50,344 nt of DNA, from the NCBI GenBank assembly GCA_958369755.1, contig CATXJC010000008.1:1-50344 (forward strand), read 5' to 3'. Under the pieces are notes generated by a model, which ran no database searches, was not told the DNA's origin, and was given only the letters and a program-made list of their open reading frames with translations. The stretch comes from an uncultured Prevotella sp. (GTDB taxonomy: Bacteria; Bacteroidota; Bacteroidia; Bacteroidales; Bacteroidaceae). Numbering within the stretch: the first letter of the stretch is position 1; each line of letters begins with the position of its first letter. Shown one piece after another: positions 41,794 through 50,271 of the stretch. The translations under genes and the position numbers were made by a program.

Positions 41794-41872
41794 TTCTTCT
41801 CTATTATTATGTTCTATTTTAAGGTATTCTTATATACCAGATAGCAAAATTAATAAAAACTATCGAAACAGA

Positions 41873-41922
41873 CAACAAAATGCACGAATATTTTGCAATA
41901 TCCGTGCATTTTGTTGTTTTTT
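41873..41922. terminator. Terminator at the end of the FKBP run
   Basis: CAACAAAATGCACG (41873-41886) and CGTGCATTTTGTTG (41903-41916) form a 14-bp stem. It lies past the stop of the last FKBP gene (41969, minus) and before the Lrp gene, separating two leftward units. Confidence 0.8.
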
Positions 41923-41968
41923 ATACTGATTTTAACCAAAATTTCAGATTTTTCCTGCTATTTGGTCG

Positions 41969-42943
41969 TTACTTTCTCTTTCTGGAAGCAGACTTTCTGC
42001 CAGCAGACTTGGCTGGAGTCTTAGCCACCTTCTTCTCTGCTCCTACAGCTACATCATCCTTCTGCTTGCTGTCTGCCTCAGGCTTTACCTCTGGCTTCAC
42101 GATGCTCACGAGCTCCAGGTCGAATACCAATGTAGAATATGGAGGAATCTGACCAGCCTGACGCTCGCCGTATGCCAACTCATAAGGGATGTAAAGCTGC
42201 CACTTGCTGCCAACAGGCATCATGGTGAGAGCCTCTGTCCAACCCTTGATCAGGCTGCCGGCACGGAACTTGTCTGTGGCAGCACCACCATGCTTGGAAG
42301 TTGCATCGAATACGGTTCCATCGATAAGACGACCCTCGTAGATAACCTCTACCTCATCAGAAGCCTGAGGAATCTCGCCCTGACCTTCCTTGATTACCTT
42401 ATACTGCAAACCGCTAGGCAAGACCTTGACACCTGGCTTCTTGGCATTGGCTGCCAGATATTTCTCGCCAGCACCAGCCAAGGCTTCCTTCTTGAATTCG
42501 CCAGCCTTGTGCTCGGTAAAGATAGTGGTATCATTGGCAAGAGCTGCCACGAAACCACGGCTGAACAGTTCGGCATTGATAGAATCCTTGGTGCTCTTCA
42601 GCTCCTCGCGGGTTCCAGGCAGGATGCGCTGATTTACCATCTGGGCAATCTGCATTCCCACGATATAGGCAGTACCCTTAGGAGTATTTGCCTGCTGGAT
42701 AGCCTCCTCGTAACCACGGATGAAGTCTGCCATATAAGCAGTATCCACCTGATAACTCTGCTGGATGAATGGAACCAGACCACGGGTTGCATAGACACCA
42801 GCCGCATAACTCAAGGAATCACCCTCGCTGGCAAGAACCACTGGAGTTACCTTCTTCACATTCTTCTTCTTGCTTGCAGCACTGGCTGTAAACAAAGAAG
42901 CACTCGCCACGAGGACGAGTGCTGTCATTAAATATTTCTTCAT
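41969..42943 (-). CDS. Periplasmic FKBP prolyl isomerase with basic tail
   Basis: A 324-aa protein. The signal peptide covers ~1-23 (ends ASA/AS). Residues ~35-170 are an FKBP_N-type helical dimerisation region (DSLSYAAGVYATRGLVPF). The FKBP domain spans ~175-275: VEVIYEGRLIDGTVFDATSKHGG, then IKGWTEAL, WQLYIPYELAYGERQAG and STLVFDLELVSI. An unusual C-terminal tail of ~45 residues is Lys/Ala/Ser/Arg-rich (KVAKTPAKSAGRKSASRKRK), like a histone H1 tail, and could bind polyanions such as LPS or nucleic acid. It is the last of three FKBP genes in one run. Confidence 0.85.
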   Translation of the reverse strand: MKKYLMTALVLVASASLFTASAASKKKNVKKVTPVVLASEGDSLSYAAGVYATRGLVPFIQQSYQVDTAYMADFIRGYEEAIQQANTPKGTAYIVGMQIAQMVNQRILPGTREELKSTKDSINAELFSRGFVAALANDTTIFTEHKAGEFKKEALAGAGEKYLAANAKKPGVKVLPSGLQYKVIKEGQGEIPQASDEVEVIYEGRLIDGTVFDATSKHGGAATDKFRAGSLIKGWTEALTMMPVGSKWQLYIPYELAYGERQAGQIPPYSTLVFDLELVSIVKPEVKPEADSKQKDDVAVGAEKKVAKTPAKSAGRKSASRKRK

Positions 42944-42983
42944 TTCTTATAAGTCCTCTACTCAAAATGAGTTCCCACAAAAA

Positions 42984-43859
42984 TTACTTGCCACCTACAG
43001 AGATCAACTCAATCTTGAAGATCAATACAGAGAATGGCTTGATCTGACCCTGCTCGCGCTCACCGTAAGCCAACTGCTGAGGAATGTAAACCTCCCAAAC
43101 AGAACCTGCTGGCATGTGAACCAATGCATCAGTCCAACCCTTGATAACCTGGTTAGCACGGAGATCTACGGCCTGACCACGCTTGAAAGAAGAATCGAAT
43201 ACCTTGCCGTCGATTGTCTTACCCTCGTAGTTAACCTTAACCATAGAAGTATCCTTTGGCATAGGGCCGTTACCCTCCTTGATTACCTTGTACTGAACAC
43301 CTGAAGGAAGAGTTACCACTCCTGGCTTCTTCTTGTTGGCAGCGAGGAACTTCTCACCAGCCACCTTATTAGGACCATATTCCTTCTCCATGTTCTTTGC
43401 CTTGATGGCCATCATCTTGGTCTGTGCTACCTGAGCAGCCTGCTCTACTGTCATCAAACCCTTCTTGCCGGTAGTACCTGTAATGAAACCAGCCATGAAG
43501 TTCTTCAAAGAGATGGTCTTGGTAGAATCGTCACCGAATACCTCGTGGTTGATACCCTTAACCATCTGGTTAGAAATCTGCTGACCAATCTGAATACCTG
43601 CATAGTAAGCAGCCTTCTTCTTGTCATCACCAGCGTTGGCACCATCGTTGAGACCCTTGATGAAATCATCCATGTAAGCGGTATCCACGCCCATACGCTC
43701 TACCATAAACTCCTTCAGACCCTGAGTCTGAGACATACCCATGGCATAGCTCATTGTATCTACATCATTCTTGAGATCTGCCTTTGGAGTAGAATTGCCA
43801 CAAGCTACGAATGTAGCGGCAACACAAGCCACGAGGGCTCCGAAAAATAACTTTTTCAT
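42984..43859 (-). CDS. FKBP prolyl isomerase, lipoprotein
   Basis: A 291-aa protein. Its signal peptide ends in a lipobox (TFVAC, Cys20), so it should be lipidated and membrane anchored. FKBP_N-like residues ~35-175 (DTMSYAMGMSQTQGLKEF) are followed by the catalytic FKBP domain (VKVNYEGKTIDGKVFDSSFKRGQ, VIKGWTDALVHMPAG, VYIPQQLAYGEREQG, FSVLIFKIELISV). It assists folding of envelope proteins. It stands 40 bases before the third gene and 38 bases after the first gene of the run. Confidence 0.87.
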   Translation of the reverse strand: MKKLFFGALVACVAATFVACGNSTPKADLKNDVDTMSYAMGMSQTQGLKEFMVERMGVDTAYMDDFIKGLNDGANAGDDKKKAAYYAGIQIGQQISNQMVKGINHEVFGDDSTKTISLKNFMAGFITGTTGKKGLMTVEQAAQVAQTKMMAIKAKNMEKEYGPNKVAGEKFLAANKKKPGVVTLPSGVQYKVIKEGNGPMPKDTSMVKVNYEGKTIDGKVFDSSFKRGQAVDLRANQVIKGWTDALVHMPAGSVWEVYIPQQLAYGEREQGQIKPFSVLIFKIELISVGGK

Positions 43860-43897
43860 TTTTTACTTTATGTTTTATTCTTTGTTCTCTCTATATA

Positions 43898-44500
43898 TTA
43901 CTTTACTGCAACAAGCTCTACATCGAAGATCAATGCTGAGAATGGAGGAATGGCTGCACCAGCACCACGCTCACCGTAACCCAGCTGATAAGGGATGAAG
44001 AAACGGTACTTAGCACCCTCGGTCATCAACTGAAGACCCTCTGTCCAACCAGCGATTACCTGGTTCAATGGGAAGGTAGCTGTCTGACCACGGTCGTAAG
44101 AGCTATCAAACTTGGTACCATCGATGAGTGTACCCTCGTAGTGGCACTCTACCTGATCTGTAGCCTTAGGAGCCTTGCCGTTACCCTCGCGCAGGATCTG
44201 ATACTGCAAACCGCTCTTGGTAGTGATGATACCATCCTTCTTAGCGTTCTCTGCGAGGAACTGCTCACCAGCCTCCTTGGCAACCTTGCCCTTCTCTGCA
44301 GCTGCAGCCTGAGCCTTAGCCTCCTGCTCTGCGAAGAAGTTCTGTACCAACTCCTGTGCTTCCTGCTCATCAAGCTGAAGCTTGCCTGCAATCGCATCCT
44401 TTACAGCCTGTGCAAAATCATCAATGTTCAAACTCTCTGCACCCATAGAAGCCAACTGGCGACCGATGCCAATGCCTAAAGCATAACTTACTTTATCCAT
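43898..44500 (-). CDS. FKBP prolyl isomerase, cytosolic FklB-like
   Basis: A 200-aa protein without signal peptide. It begins MDKVSYALGIGIGRQL, the FKBP_N dimerisation helices, passes through an Ala/Glu-rich helix (~65-90), and ends with a full FKBP domain (VECHYEGTLIDGTKFDSSYDRG, VIAGWTEGLQLM, YRFFIPYQLGYGERGAG, FDVELVAVK). It matches FklB/FKBP22 in size. It leads the three-gene run; the promoter box TATCTTTG lies at 44572-44565 (minus), 64 bases before ATG. Confidence 0.88.
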   Translation of the reverse strand: MDKVSYALGIGIGRQLASMGAESLNIDDFAQAVKDAIAGKLQLDEQEAQELVQNFFAEQEAKAQAAAAEKGKVAKEAGEQFLAENAKKDGIITTKSGLQYQILREGNGKAPKATDQVECHYEGTLIDGTKFDSSYDRGQTATFPLNQVIAGWTEGLQLMTEGAKYRFFIPYQLGYGERGAGAAIPPFSALIFDVELVAVK

Positions 44501-44564
44501 AAATTTATCTTATAACTTTGTATTAATATTCTTTATTTTGTACTTATTGTCCTTAAAACGAGTG

Positions 44565-44572
44565 CAAAGATA
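44565..44572 (-). promoter_or_regulatory. -7 box of the FKBP run
   Basis: TATCTTTG (44572-44565, minus). Divergent from the sirtuin promoter box TAAATTTG at 44616-44623. Confidence 0.5.
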
Positions 44573-44675
44573 ACATTTTTCTCGCTGATAACGATGATAT
44601 TTAAAGAAAAAAGTGTAAATTTGTGCATTCTTAATAAGAAGATTAAGAAAATATGAATAAATAAAACGTGATAAG

Positions 44676-45374
44676 ATGAAGAAACTCGTATTTTTAACCG
44701 GCGCTGGAATGTCTGTGGAGAGTGGTTTCAAAACTTTCCGTGGAAATGATGGCTTGTGGGAGAACTATCCTGTGGAACAGATAGCTACCCACGAGGGATG
44801 GGAAGCTGACCCTACCCTAGTAACTAACTTCTATAATATGTTGCGCCATAAGCTCTATGCCGCTCAACCTAACGAGGGACATAAACTTATCAAGGATCTG
44901 GAGAAGGATTTCGACGTAACGGTGATTACACAGAATGTGGATAACCTGCACGAGAAAGCGGGATCCAAGAACGTGATCCACCTGCATGGAGAACTCTCCA
45001 AGGTCTGCTCTTCGCGCGACCCTTACGACTATCGCTACGTGAAGGAATTGCCAGAGGATGACTGCGAGGTGGAACCTGGCACCAAGGCTGGCGATGGCAG
45101 CTTGCTGCGACCATTCATCGTCTTCTTCGGCGAGAGTGTTCCGATGATAGAGCCTGCTGCCGAGGCGGTACAGCAAGCCGATATCTTCGTCATCATCGGT
45201 ACTTCGCTTAACGTGTATCCTGCCGCTGGACTGATAGCATACACCAAGCCGAACATTCCTATCTATCTGATAGACCCAGGTGCCGTAAACACCAACGGCT
45301 ACTACAAGATTGAACATATCATGAAGGGGGCTTCTGAAGGAATGAAGCAGCTGAAGGAGATCCTGGAGAAATAA
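44676..45374 (+). CDS. cobB: Sir2-family NAD-dependent deacylase, zinc-site-poor
   Basis: A 232-aa sirtuin. NAD loop GAGMSVESGFKTFRG (9-23), TQNVDNLHEKAG (85-96), catalytic His104 in HLHGEL, and GTSLNVYPAA (175-184) are all present. The four zinc cysteines are not: only Cys111 and Cys130 remain in the small domain. The desuccinylase pair of CobB/SIRT5 (Tyr-x-x-Arg) reads Tyr53-Asn-Met-Leu56 with Arg shifted to 57. It should remove acyl groups from lysines in the cytosol, but acyl preference may differ from E. coli CobB. Promoter box TAAATTTG at 44616-44623. A 46-bp repeat and a large hairpin follow. Confidence 0.82.
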   Translation: MKKLVFLTGAGMSVESGFKTFRGNDGLWENYPVEQIATHEGWEADPTLVTNFYNMLRHKLYAAQPNEGHKLIKDLEKDFDVTVITQNVDNLHEKAGSKNVIHLHGELSKVCSSRDPYDYRYVKELPEDDCEVEPGTKAGDGSLLRPFIVFFGESVPMIEPAAEAVQQADIFVIIGTSLNVYPAAGLIAYTKPNIPIYLIDPGAVNTNGYYKIEHIMKGASEGMKQLKEILEK

Positions 45375-45417
45375 AACGCAGAAGAGGATATAATTATAAG
45401 ACGCTAAACTTTCACAA

Positions 45418-45463
45418 GTAAGCTCCACACGCCCTGAAAGGGCAGAAGCTCCTAGCCCAGGGC
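45418..45463 (+). repeat. 46-bp interspersed repeat, copy B
   Basis: Identical to 22291-22336 and in the same orientation, again shortly after the stop of a plus-strand gene. Here it extends into AGCGCCCTGGGTT, completing a CCCAGGGC/GCCCTGGG hairpin. Confidence 0.78.
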
Positions 45464-45489
45464 AGCGCCCTGGGTTACGCATAAGCAAG

Positions 45490-45553
45490 GAAGTCGCCCT
45501 GTAAGGGCAAAAGCTTTAAAAAAGAGAAGCTTTTGCCCTTACAGGGCGACTTC
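45490..45553. terminator. 27-bp perfect hairpin between convergent genes
   Basis: Arms 45490-45516 and 45527-45553 are exact reverse complements around a 10-base loop. It lies between the sirtuin gene and the minus-strand Na/Pi gene (stop 45574). It shares GCCCTGTAAGGGCAAAAGC-type wording with the adjacent repeat family, so it may be part of that element as well as a terminator. Confidence 0.8.
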
Positions 45554-45573
45554 GTTTTATATCAAAAAGCCAA

Positions 45574-47283
45574 TTATGCCGATGCTCTCGTTCCCATACG
45601 GGCCTCGGCTACATTTACCACGTAGTCGCCGAGCTTCTCGCATTCCTGAATGATATCCATATACAGGGTTCCTACACCGTAGGTGTAGAGATGGTTATCC
45701 ACATCATCCAGGTTCTGGTTTCTCAACTGCGTACGGAAGTTGTTGATTTCCGTCTCTATATTATAGGTATGGTTCATATTGATACTCTGGCGATCGTGAG
45801 CAAACATAAAGTTCATCTGGGTAAGCGACTCATCTACCAGCTTGAACATCTGATGGATATTCTCATTCTGCTTGGCAGTGAACTCCTCCTTGTTCTCTCC
45901 CTTGCGCTTGATGGTGCGGGCGAGGTTGTAGCAGCTGTCACCAATGCTCTCTATCTCGGAAATCGCACGCAGCATCGAACGAATCTTTGCCTTGGTATCA
46001 TCACTCAGATGGGCATCGCTCACCTGATCCAGATACTTGGCTATCTCAATCTCCATGTTATCCGATATGCCCTCATACTTCTCGATGCGCTCATAGAGCT
46101 TGTCGAAAGTCTTGGCATCCTGTGTATCCAGCAACTCTCTCACCATACTAAACATACGATGAATGCGCTCGCCGAAACTACCGATTTCCTGCTGTGCCTC
46201 GAAGACAGAAAGCTCCGGTGTCTTCATGATACCAGCCTGGATAAAGCGCAGGCGGAAATCCTCATCCTCCTTATCAGCCTTAGGCTTGATAAGCTGGCAA
46301 ACCACCTTTTCCAACTGTGGGATAAACCAGATGAGTACACCCGTGTTGCAGACATTGAAGCAGGTGTGGAACATCGCCAGGACGATAGGCAGCAACTTCG
46401 CCTTCTGCGCTGCCGACATACCGCCATCAGGATCGTAGCCCACAATAGAGCAGACGAAATCCACGAAAGGATAGAACAGGCAGAGAACCCAGATGACACC
46501 AAACACATTGAACACCAGATGAGCCAAAGCCGCACGACGAGCCTGGGCATTGGCACCCAAAGCAGCAAGGTTGGCAGTAGCAGTGGTTCCGATATTCTCA
46601 CCCATCACCAGCGCAATACCCAGATAGATAGGAAGCACTCCCGTAGAACAGAGCAGGATGGTAATGGCCATCACCGCAGCAGAACTCTGTACGATGCAGG
46701 TAATAAGCGTACCTATCAAAAGGAAGACGACAATGGTGAAATGACTCTTCGTATCGAAGGAACCGAAGAAGTCGATAACTGCCGGATTATGCTCCAGATC
46801 GAGAGCCTTGCCTGCACTGCTCAACAGAACGAGCGAGAAGAAGAGAAAGGCGATACCGAAAAGAAAATCTCCAAAATACCGGCGCTTCTTGCTATATATC
46901 AGCATAATGCCGAGGAAGAACGCAGGGAAAACCACGATGGTTAAATCTACATTATAACCCAGCGACATAATCCATGCCGTAAAGGTGGTACCAATGTTGG
47001 CACCCATAATCACGGAAATGGCTTGGGCCAGAGTGAGCAGACCTGCATTTACAAAAGAAACCGTCATCACGGTGGTTGCAGAGGAACTCTGAACGGCACA
47101 GGTAATAAAGGTACCTGTAAGCATTCCCGTAAATCGGTTGGTTGTCATAGCGCCCAAAATGTGGCGCAACTGAGATCCTGCCATCTTCTGCAAAGCCTCA
47201 CTCATCACCTTCATACCATAGATGAGCAATGCCAAAGAACCGAGAATCTGAAAAAAAATCACAAGATATTGACTTGTATCCAT
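45574..47283 (-). CDS. Na/Pi cotransporter family protein, second copy
   Basis: A 569-aa paralogue, the same length as the protein at 3502. It has the two QSS repeats (QSSSATTVMTVSFVNAGLL and QSSAAVMAITILL), GENIGTTATANLAAL, and the PhoU-like C-terminus (EKYEGISDNMEIEIAKYLDQVSD and the closing MDIIQECEKLGDYVVNV). Sequence agreement with the first copy is high throughout and many stretches are identical. Probable sodium-driven phosphate import. A TATATTTG box lies at 47332-47325 (minus). The pair in opposite orientation about 41 kb apart could support inversion of the DNA between them. Confidence 0.88.
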   Translation of the reverse strand: MDTSQYLVIFFQILGSLALLIYGMKVMSEALQKMAGSQLRHILGAMTTNRFTGMLTGTFITCAVQSSSATTVMTVSFVNAGLLTLAQAISVIMGANIGTTFTAWIMSLGYNVDLTIVVFPAFFLGIMLIYSKKRRYFGDFLFGIAFLFFSLVLLSSAGKALDLEHNPAVIDFFGSFDTKSHFTIVVFLLIGTLITCIVQSSAAVMAITILLCSTGVLPIYLGIALVMGENIGTTATANLAALGANAQARRAALAHLVFNVFGVIWVLCLFYPFVDFVCSIVGYDPDGGMSAAQKAKLLPIVLAMFHTCFNVCNTGVLIWFIPQLEKVVCQLIKPKADKEDEDFRLRFIQAGIMKTPELSVFEAQQEIGSFGERIHRMFSMVRELLDTQDAKTFDKLYERIEKYEGISDNMEIEIAKYLDQVSDAHLSDDTKAKIRSMLRAISEIESIGDSCYNLARTIKRKGENKEEFTAKQNENIHQMFKLVDESLTQMNFMFAHDRQSINMNHTYNIETEINNFRTQLRNQNLDDVDNHLYTYGVGTLYMDIIQECEKLGDYVVNVAEARMGTRASA

Positions 47284-47556
47284 AATTAATTGTTTTTGTG
47301 GAAATGTTTGTTACGTTTCGATTGCAAATATAATAAGAAATCCGCTTATTACGAAATATTAAGCAAGGATATTTCAAATTGTAACAGCATTGTAACATCC
47401 TAAACCAATGAACATCTTTAAAAAGAAACAAAGCGCTCTTTTCTATCTACTATTTATTATATACCGTTTTTCTACTCTTAATATAGAAAGAAAGGAGAAA
47501 TTAGTGGCCTATTTTGTTACATATTTAATAAAAAACAAAAAAAGATGCCAAGAAAC

Positions 47557-47587
47557 TTTGTATTCTCCGATTTTTTTTGTTTCTTTG
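47557..47587 (+). promoter_or_regulatory. Promoter of rnr
   Basis: TTTG (47557-47560), 19 bases, TTTCTTTG (47580-47587). It lies inside the longest open frame and so supports the later ATG at 47627, with a leader of about 35 bases. Confidence 0.55.
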
Positions 47588-47626
47588 CCTTATAAAACTA
47601 TAAACAGTCATATAACAGTCGTAATT

Positions 47627-49924
47627 ATGGGAAAAGGTAAAAAAGGCGGCAAAAGAATGAACAAGGCGCAGCTCACTGAGATTCTGCAGCAATTCTTTGC
47701 CGAAAGGCCGGGCGAAACGCTCAGCTTTAAAGAAATATTCCGTTCCCTCCATCTCACCACGCATCCGCTCAAGATGCTGGCTATCGACATCATGGAGGAA
47801 ATGGCATGGGATGACTATCTGGCAAAGGTAAGTGATAATTCGTATCGCCTGAACCAAAGCGTGCAGGTGATGGAGGGTAAGTTTGTTAGAAAGGCAAATG
47901 GCAAGAACTCCGTCATTCCTGACGGCGAAGAGAATCCTATCTTCGTTTCTGAACGCAACTCTATGGGAGCGCTCAATGGCGACCGCGTGGAATTCACTTT
48001 CCTCGCACGCCGAAAGAACCACATCAAGGAAGCACAGGTAAACAAGATCCTGGAACGTGCAAAAGATACCTTCGTTGGTAGATTGAAAGTGGATAAGGAT
48101 CTGGCTTACCTTGTTACACCAAGCGATGTCTTCGCTCACAACATCATCATTCCAAGAAGAAAGGTGAAGGGTGGAAAGACCGACGACAAGGCGGTGGTAC
48201 GAATCATAGAATGGCCGGATGGAGAAAACAAGAGTCCTATCGGTGAGGTTGTGGATATCCTCGGACAGAAGGGTGACAACGATGTAGAGATGAACTCTAT
48301 CCTCGCCCAATATGGATTGCCTTACAAGTATCCGAAGAACGTAGAGGATGCTGCCAACAAGATTTCAGGAGAAATCACAGAGCAGGACTACAAGGAGCGA
48401 GAAGACTTCAGAAAGGTTTTCACCTGCACCATCGACCCGAAAGACGCCAAAGACTTCGATGATGCCTTGAGTATCCAGAGACTGGAGAATGGCAATTGGC
48501 AGGTGGGTGTCCACATCGCTGATGTTTCACACTACGTCACGGAGGGCAGCATCATCGACAAGGAAGCCGTGAAGCGTGCCACTTCTGTCTATCTCGTAGA
48601 TCGCACCATCCCGATGCTCCCTGAGCGTCTCTGCAACTTCATCTGTTCGCTTCGCCCTAACGAGGAAAAACTGGCATACAGCGTCATCTTTGAACTCGAC
48701 AACAATGCCGAGGTCAAGAACTACCGCATCGTGCATACCGTCATCGAGAGCGACCGACGATATAAATATGAAGAGGTACAGGAACTCCTAGAAGCAAATG
48801 GCGTGATTGATGGTACCGGCGAACCTGCACCGGCAGAAACCAAAGAGCATCCATACCAGGGTGAAAATGCACTCCAGCTTATCACCCTTGATAGACTGGC
48901 AAAGAAACTTCGTGCTGCAAGATTCAAGAATGGAGCCGTGAAGTTCGACCGAGAGGAACTGCATTTCGATATTGACGAGAAAGGCAAGCCTATCAGCTGC
49001 TACTACAAGCGCTCTAAGGATGCCAACAAACTCGTGGAGGAATTCATGCTCCTAGCCAACCGTACGGTGGCTGAAAGTATCGGAAAGGTGAAAAAGGGAA
49101 AGAAGCCAAAGACGCTTCCTTATCGTATTCACGATAATCCAGACCCACAGAAGTTGGAAACCCTGCGTGAATTCGTTGTGAAGTTCGGCTATAAGATGAA
49201 GACTGAGGGCACCAAGGGCGCCACAGCCAGAAGCCTGAACAAACTGATGTCTGACTGCGAAGGCAAGCCTGAGAACAACCTCATCCAGATGGTAGCTCTC
49301 CGTGCAATGATGAAGGCAAAGTATTCCGTTCACAACATCGGTCACTTCGGTCTGGCATTCGAATACTATACTCACTTCACCTCGCCGATCCGCCGTTATC
49401 CGGATACAATGGTACACCGCTTGCTCACCAAGTATGCACAAGGCGGCAGAAGTGCCAACGAGAAGCATTACGAGGAACTCTGTGAGCATTGCTCCGACAT
49501 GGAGCAGATTGCACAAAATGCAGAACGAGACAGTATCAAATATAAGATGGTAGAATTCATGGGCGATAAGCTAGGTGAGGAATTCGATGCCCACATCAGC
49601 GGTATCACTTCTTACGGCATCTATGCAACCATTGATGAGAACCATTGTGAAGGTATGATTCCGATGCGAGACATCGCAGACGATTACTACGACTTCGATG
49701 AAAAGAACTTCTGTCTGATTGGTCGTCGTCATCACAACAAGTACCAATTAGGTGATGCTATCCGCATCAAGGTGGCTCAAGCCAACCTGGAGAAGAAGCA
49801 GTTGGATTTCGCCCTAGCCGGCGATTCTGCTCCTATACGCAAGGAAAAGCCTGAGGCTAGTACTTCTTCCAAGAAAACAAAGAAGTCAAAGCAGAAGACA
49901 CGTAATCATCGTAGAAACAAATAA
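47627..49924 (+). CDS. rnr: Ribonuclease R
   Basis: The start at 47627 (MGKGKKGGKRMNKAQ) gives 765 aa; the frame is open for 73 further codons upstream but those are AT-rich, unlike RNase R, and contain the promoter. Order of domains: basic N-terminus, winged helix (~12-70), cold-shock OB folds, RNB catalytic domain with TIDPKDAKDFDDA near 267-279 (the metal-binding Asp set), YTHFTSPIRRYPD near 583-595, S1 domain (GITSYGIYATIDENHCEGMI), and a basic tail (KKTKKSKQKTRNHRRNK). It is a 3'-5' exoribonuclease that degrades structured RNA, and it also acts in rRNA quality control. It converges on an rRNA operon. Confidence 0.93.
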   Translation: MGKGKKGGKRMNKAQLTEILQQFFAERPGETLSFKEIFRSLHLTTHPLKMLAIDIMEEMAWDDYLAKVSDNSYRLNQSVQVMEGKFVRKANGKNSVIPDGEENPIFVSERNSMGALNGDRVEFTFLARRKNHIKEAQVNKILERAKDTFVGRLKVDKDLAYLVTPSDVFAHNIIIPRRKVKGGKTDDKAVVRIIEWPDGENKSPIGEVVDILGQKGDNDVEMNSILAQYGLPYKYPKNVEDAANKISGEITEQDYKEREDFRKVFTCTIDPKDAKDFDDALSIQRLENGNWQVGVHIADVSHYVTEGSIIDKEAVKRATSVYLVDRTIPMLPERLCNFICSLRPNEEKLAYSVIFELDNNAEVKNYRIVHTVIESDRRYKYEEVQELLEANGVIDGTGEPAPAETKEHPYQGENALQLITLDRLAKKLRAARFKNGAVKFDREELHFDIDEKGKPISCYYKRSKDANKLVEEFMLLANRTVAESIGKVKKGKKPKTLPYRIHDNPDPQKLETLREFVVKFGYKMKTEGTKGATARSLNKLMSDCEGKPENNLIQMVALRAMMKAKYSVHNIGHFGLAFEYYTHFTSPIRRYPDTMVHRLLTKYAQGGRSANEKHYEELCEHCSDMEQIAQNAERDSIKYKMVEFMGDKLGEEFDAHISGITSYGIYATIDENHCEGMIPMRDIADDYYDFDEKNFCLIGRRHHNKYQLGDAIRIKVAQANLEKKQLDFALAGDSAPIRKEKPEASTSSKKTKKSKQKTRNHRRNK

Positions 49925-49936
49925 TCTCTCCATATC

Positions 49937-49976
49937 AAACTGGGCTGACCTTTAAGGTTGGTCCAGTTTTTTATTT
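49937..49976 (+). terminator. Terminator of rnr
   Basis: AAACTGG and CCAGTTT flank an inner GACC-TTTAA-GGTT/GGTC stem, followed by T6 and more Ts to 49976. Between here and 50118 there are only loosely repeated CTGCGT/GCGTGA motifs and a small AGACC-GAACA-GGTCT hairpin. Confidence 0.75.
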
Positions 49977-50110
49977 TGATTCTGTGAAAAAGGAAAAGCA
50001 GAGAAAAAGATCTGCATCATTCCAGACCGAACAGGTCTAAAATCTGCGTCATCTGCGAAACCTGCGTGACAAAAAAACAATCAGCGTGAGAAAAAGAAAG
50101 ATTCGCGTGA

Positions 50111-50149
50111 AAACAAAAAAGCCTCAGAAATCTTTCGAAATCTGAGGCT
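50111..50149 (-). terminator. Terminator of the rRNA operon
   Basis: AGCCTCAGA (50120-50128) and TCTGAGGCT (50141-50149) form a stem with a further TTTC/GAAA inner stem. On the minus strand it is followed by T6, just after the 5S rRNA. Confidence 0.8.
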
Positions 50150-50161
50150 CTTGATAAAAGA

Positions 50162-50271
<110 letters not shown>

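Noticed and set aside
44817..45488. 223-codon minus frame ending the sirtuin region
   Set aside because: Antisense to the sirtuin and carrying the repeat-derived peptide ASALSGRVELTCES, also seen at copy A.
45691..46944. 417-codon frame on the plus strand
   Set aside because: Mirror frame of the Na/Pi transporter gene; no domain features of its own.
47408..47626. N-terminal extension of RNase R
   Set aside because: The 73 codons are AT-rich, unlike RNase R, and include a promoter with correct spacing; the ATG at 47627 gives the normal protein.
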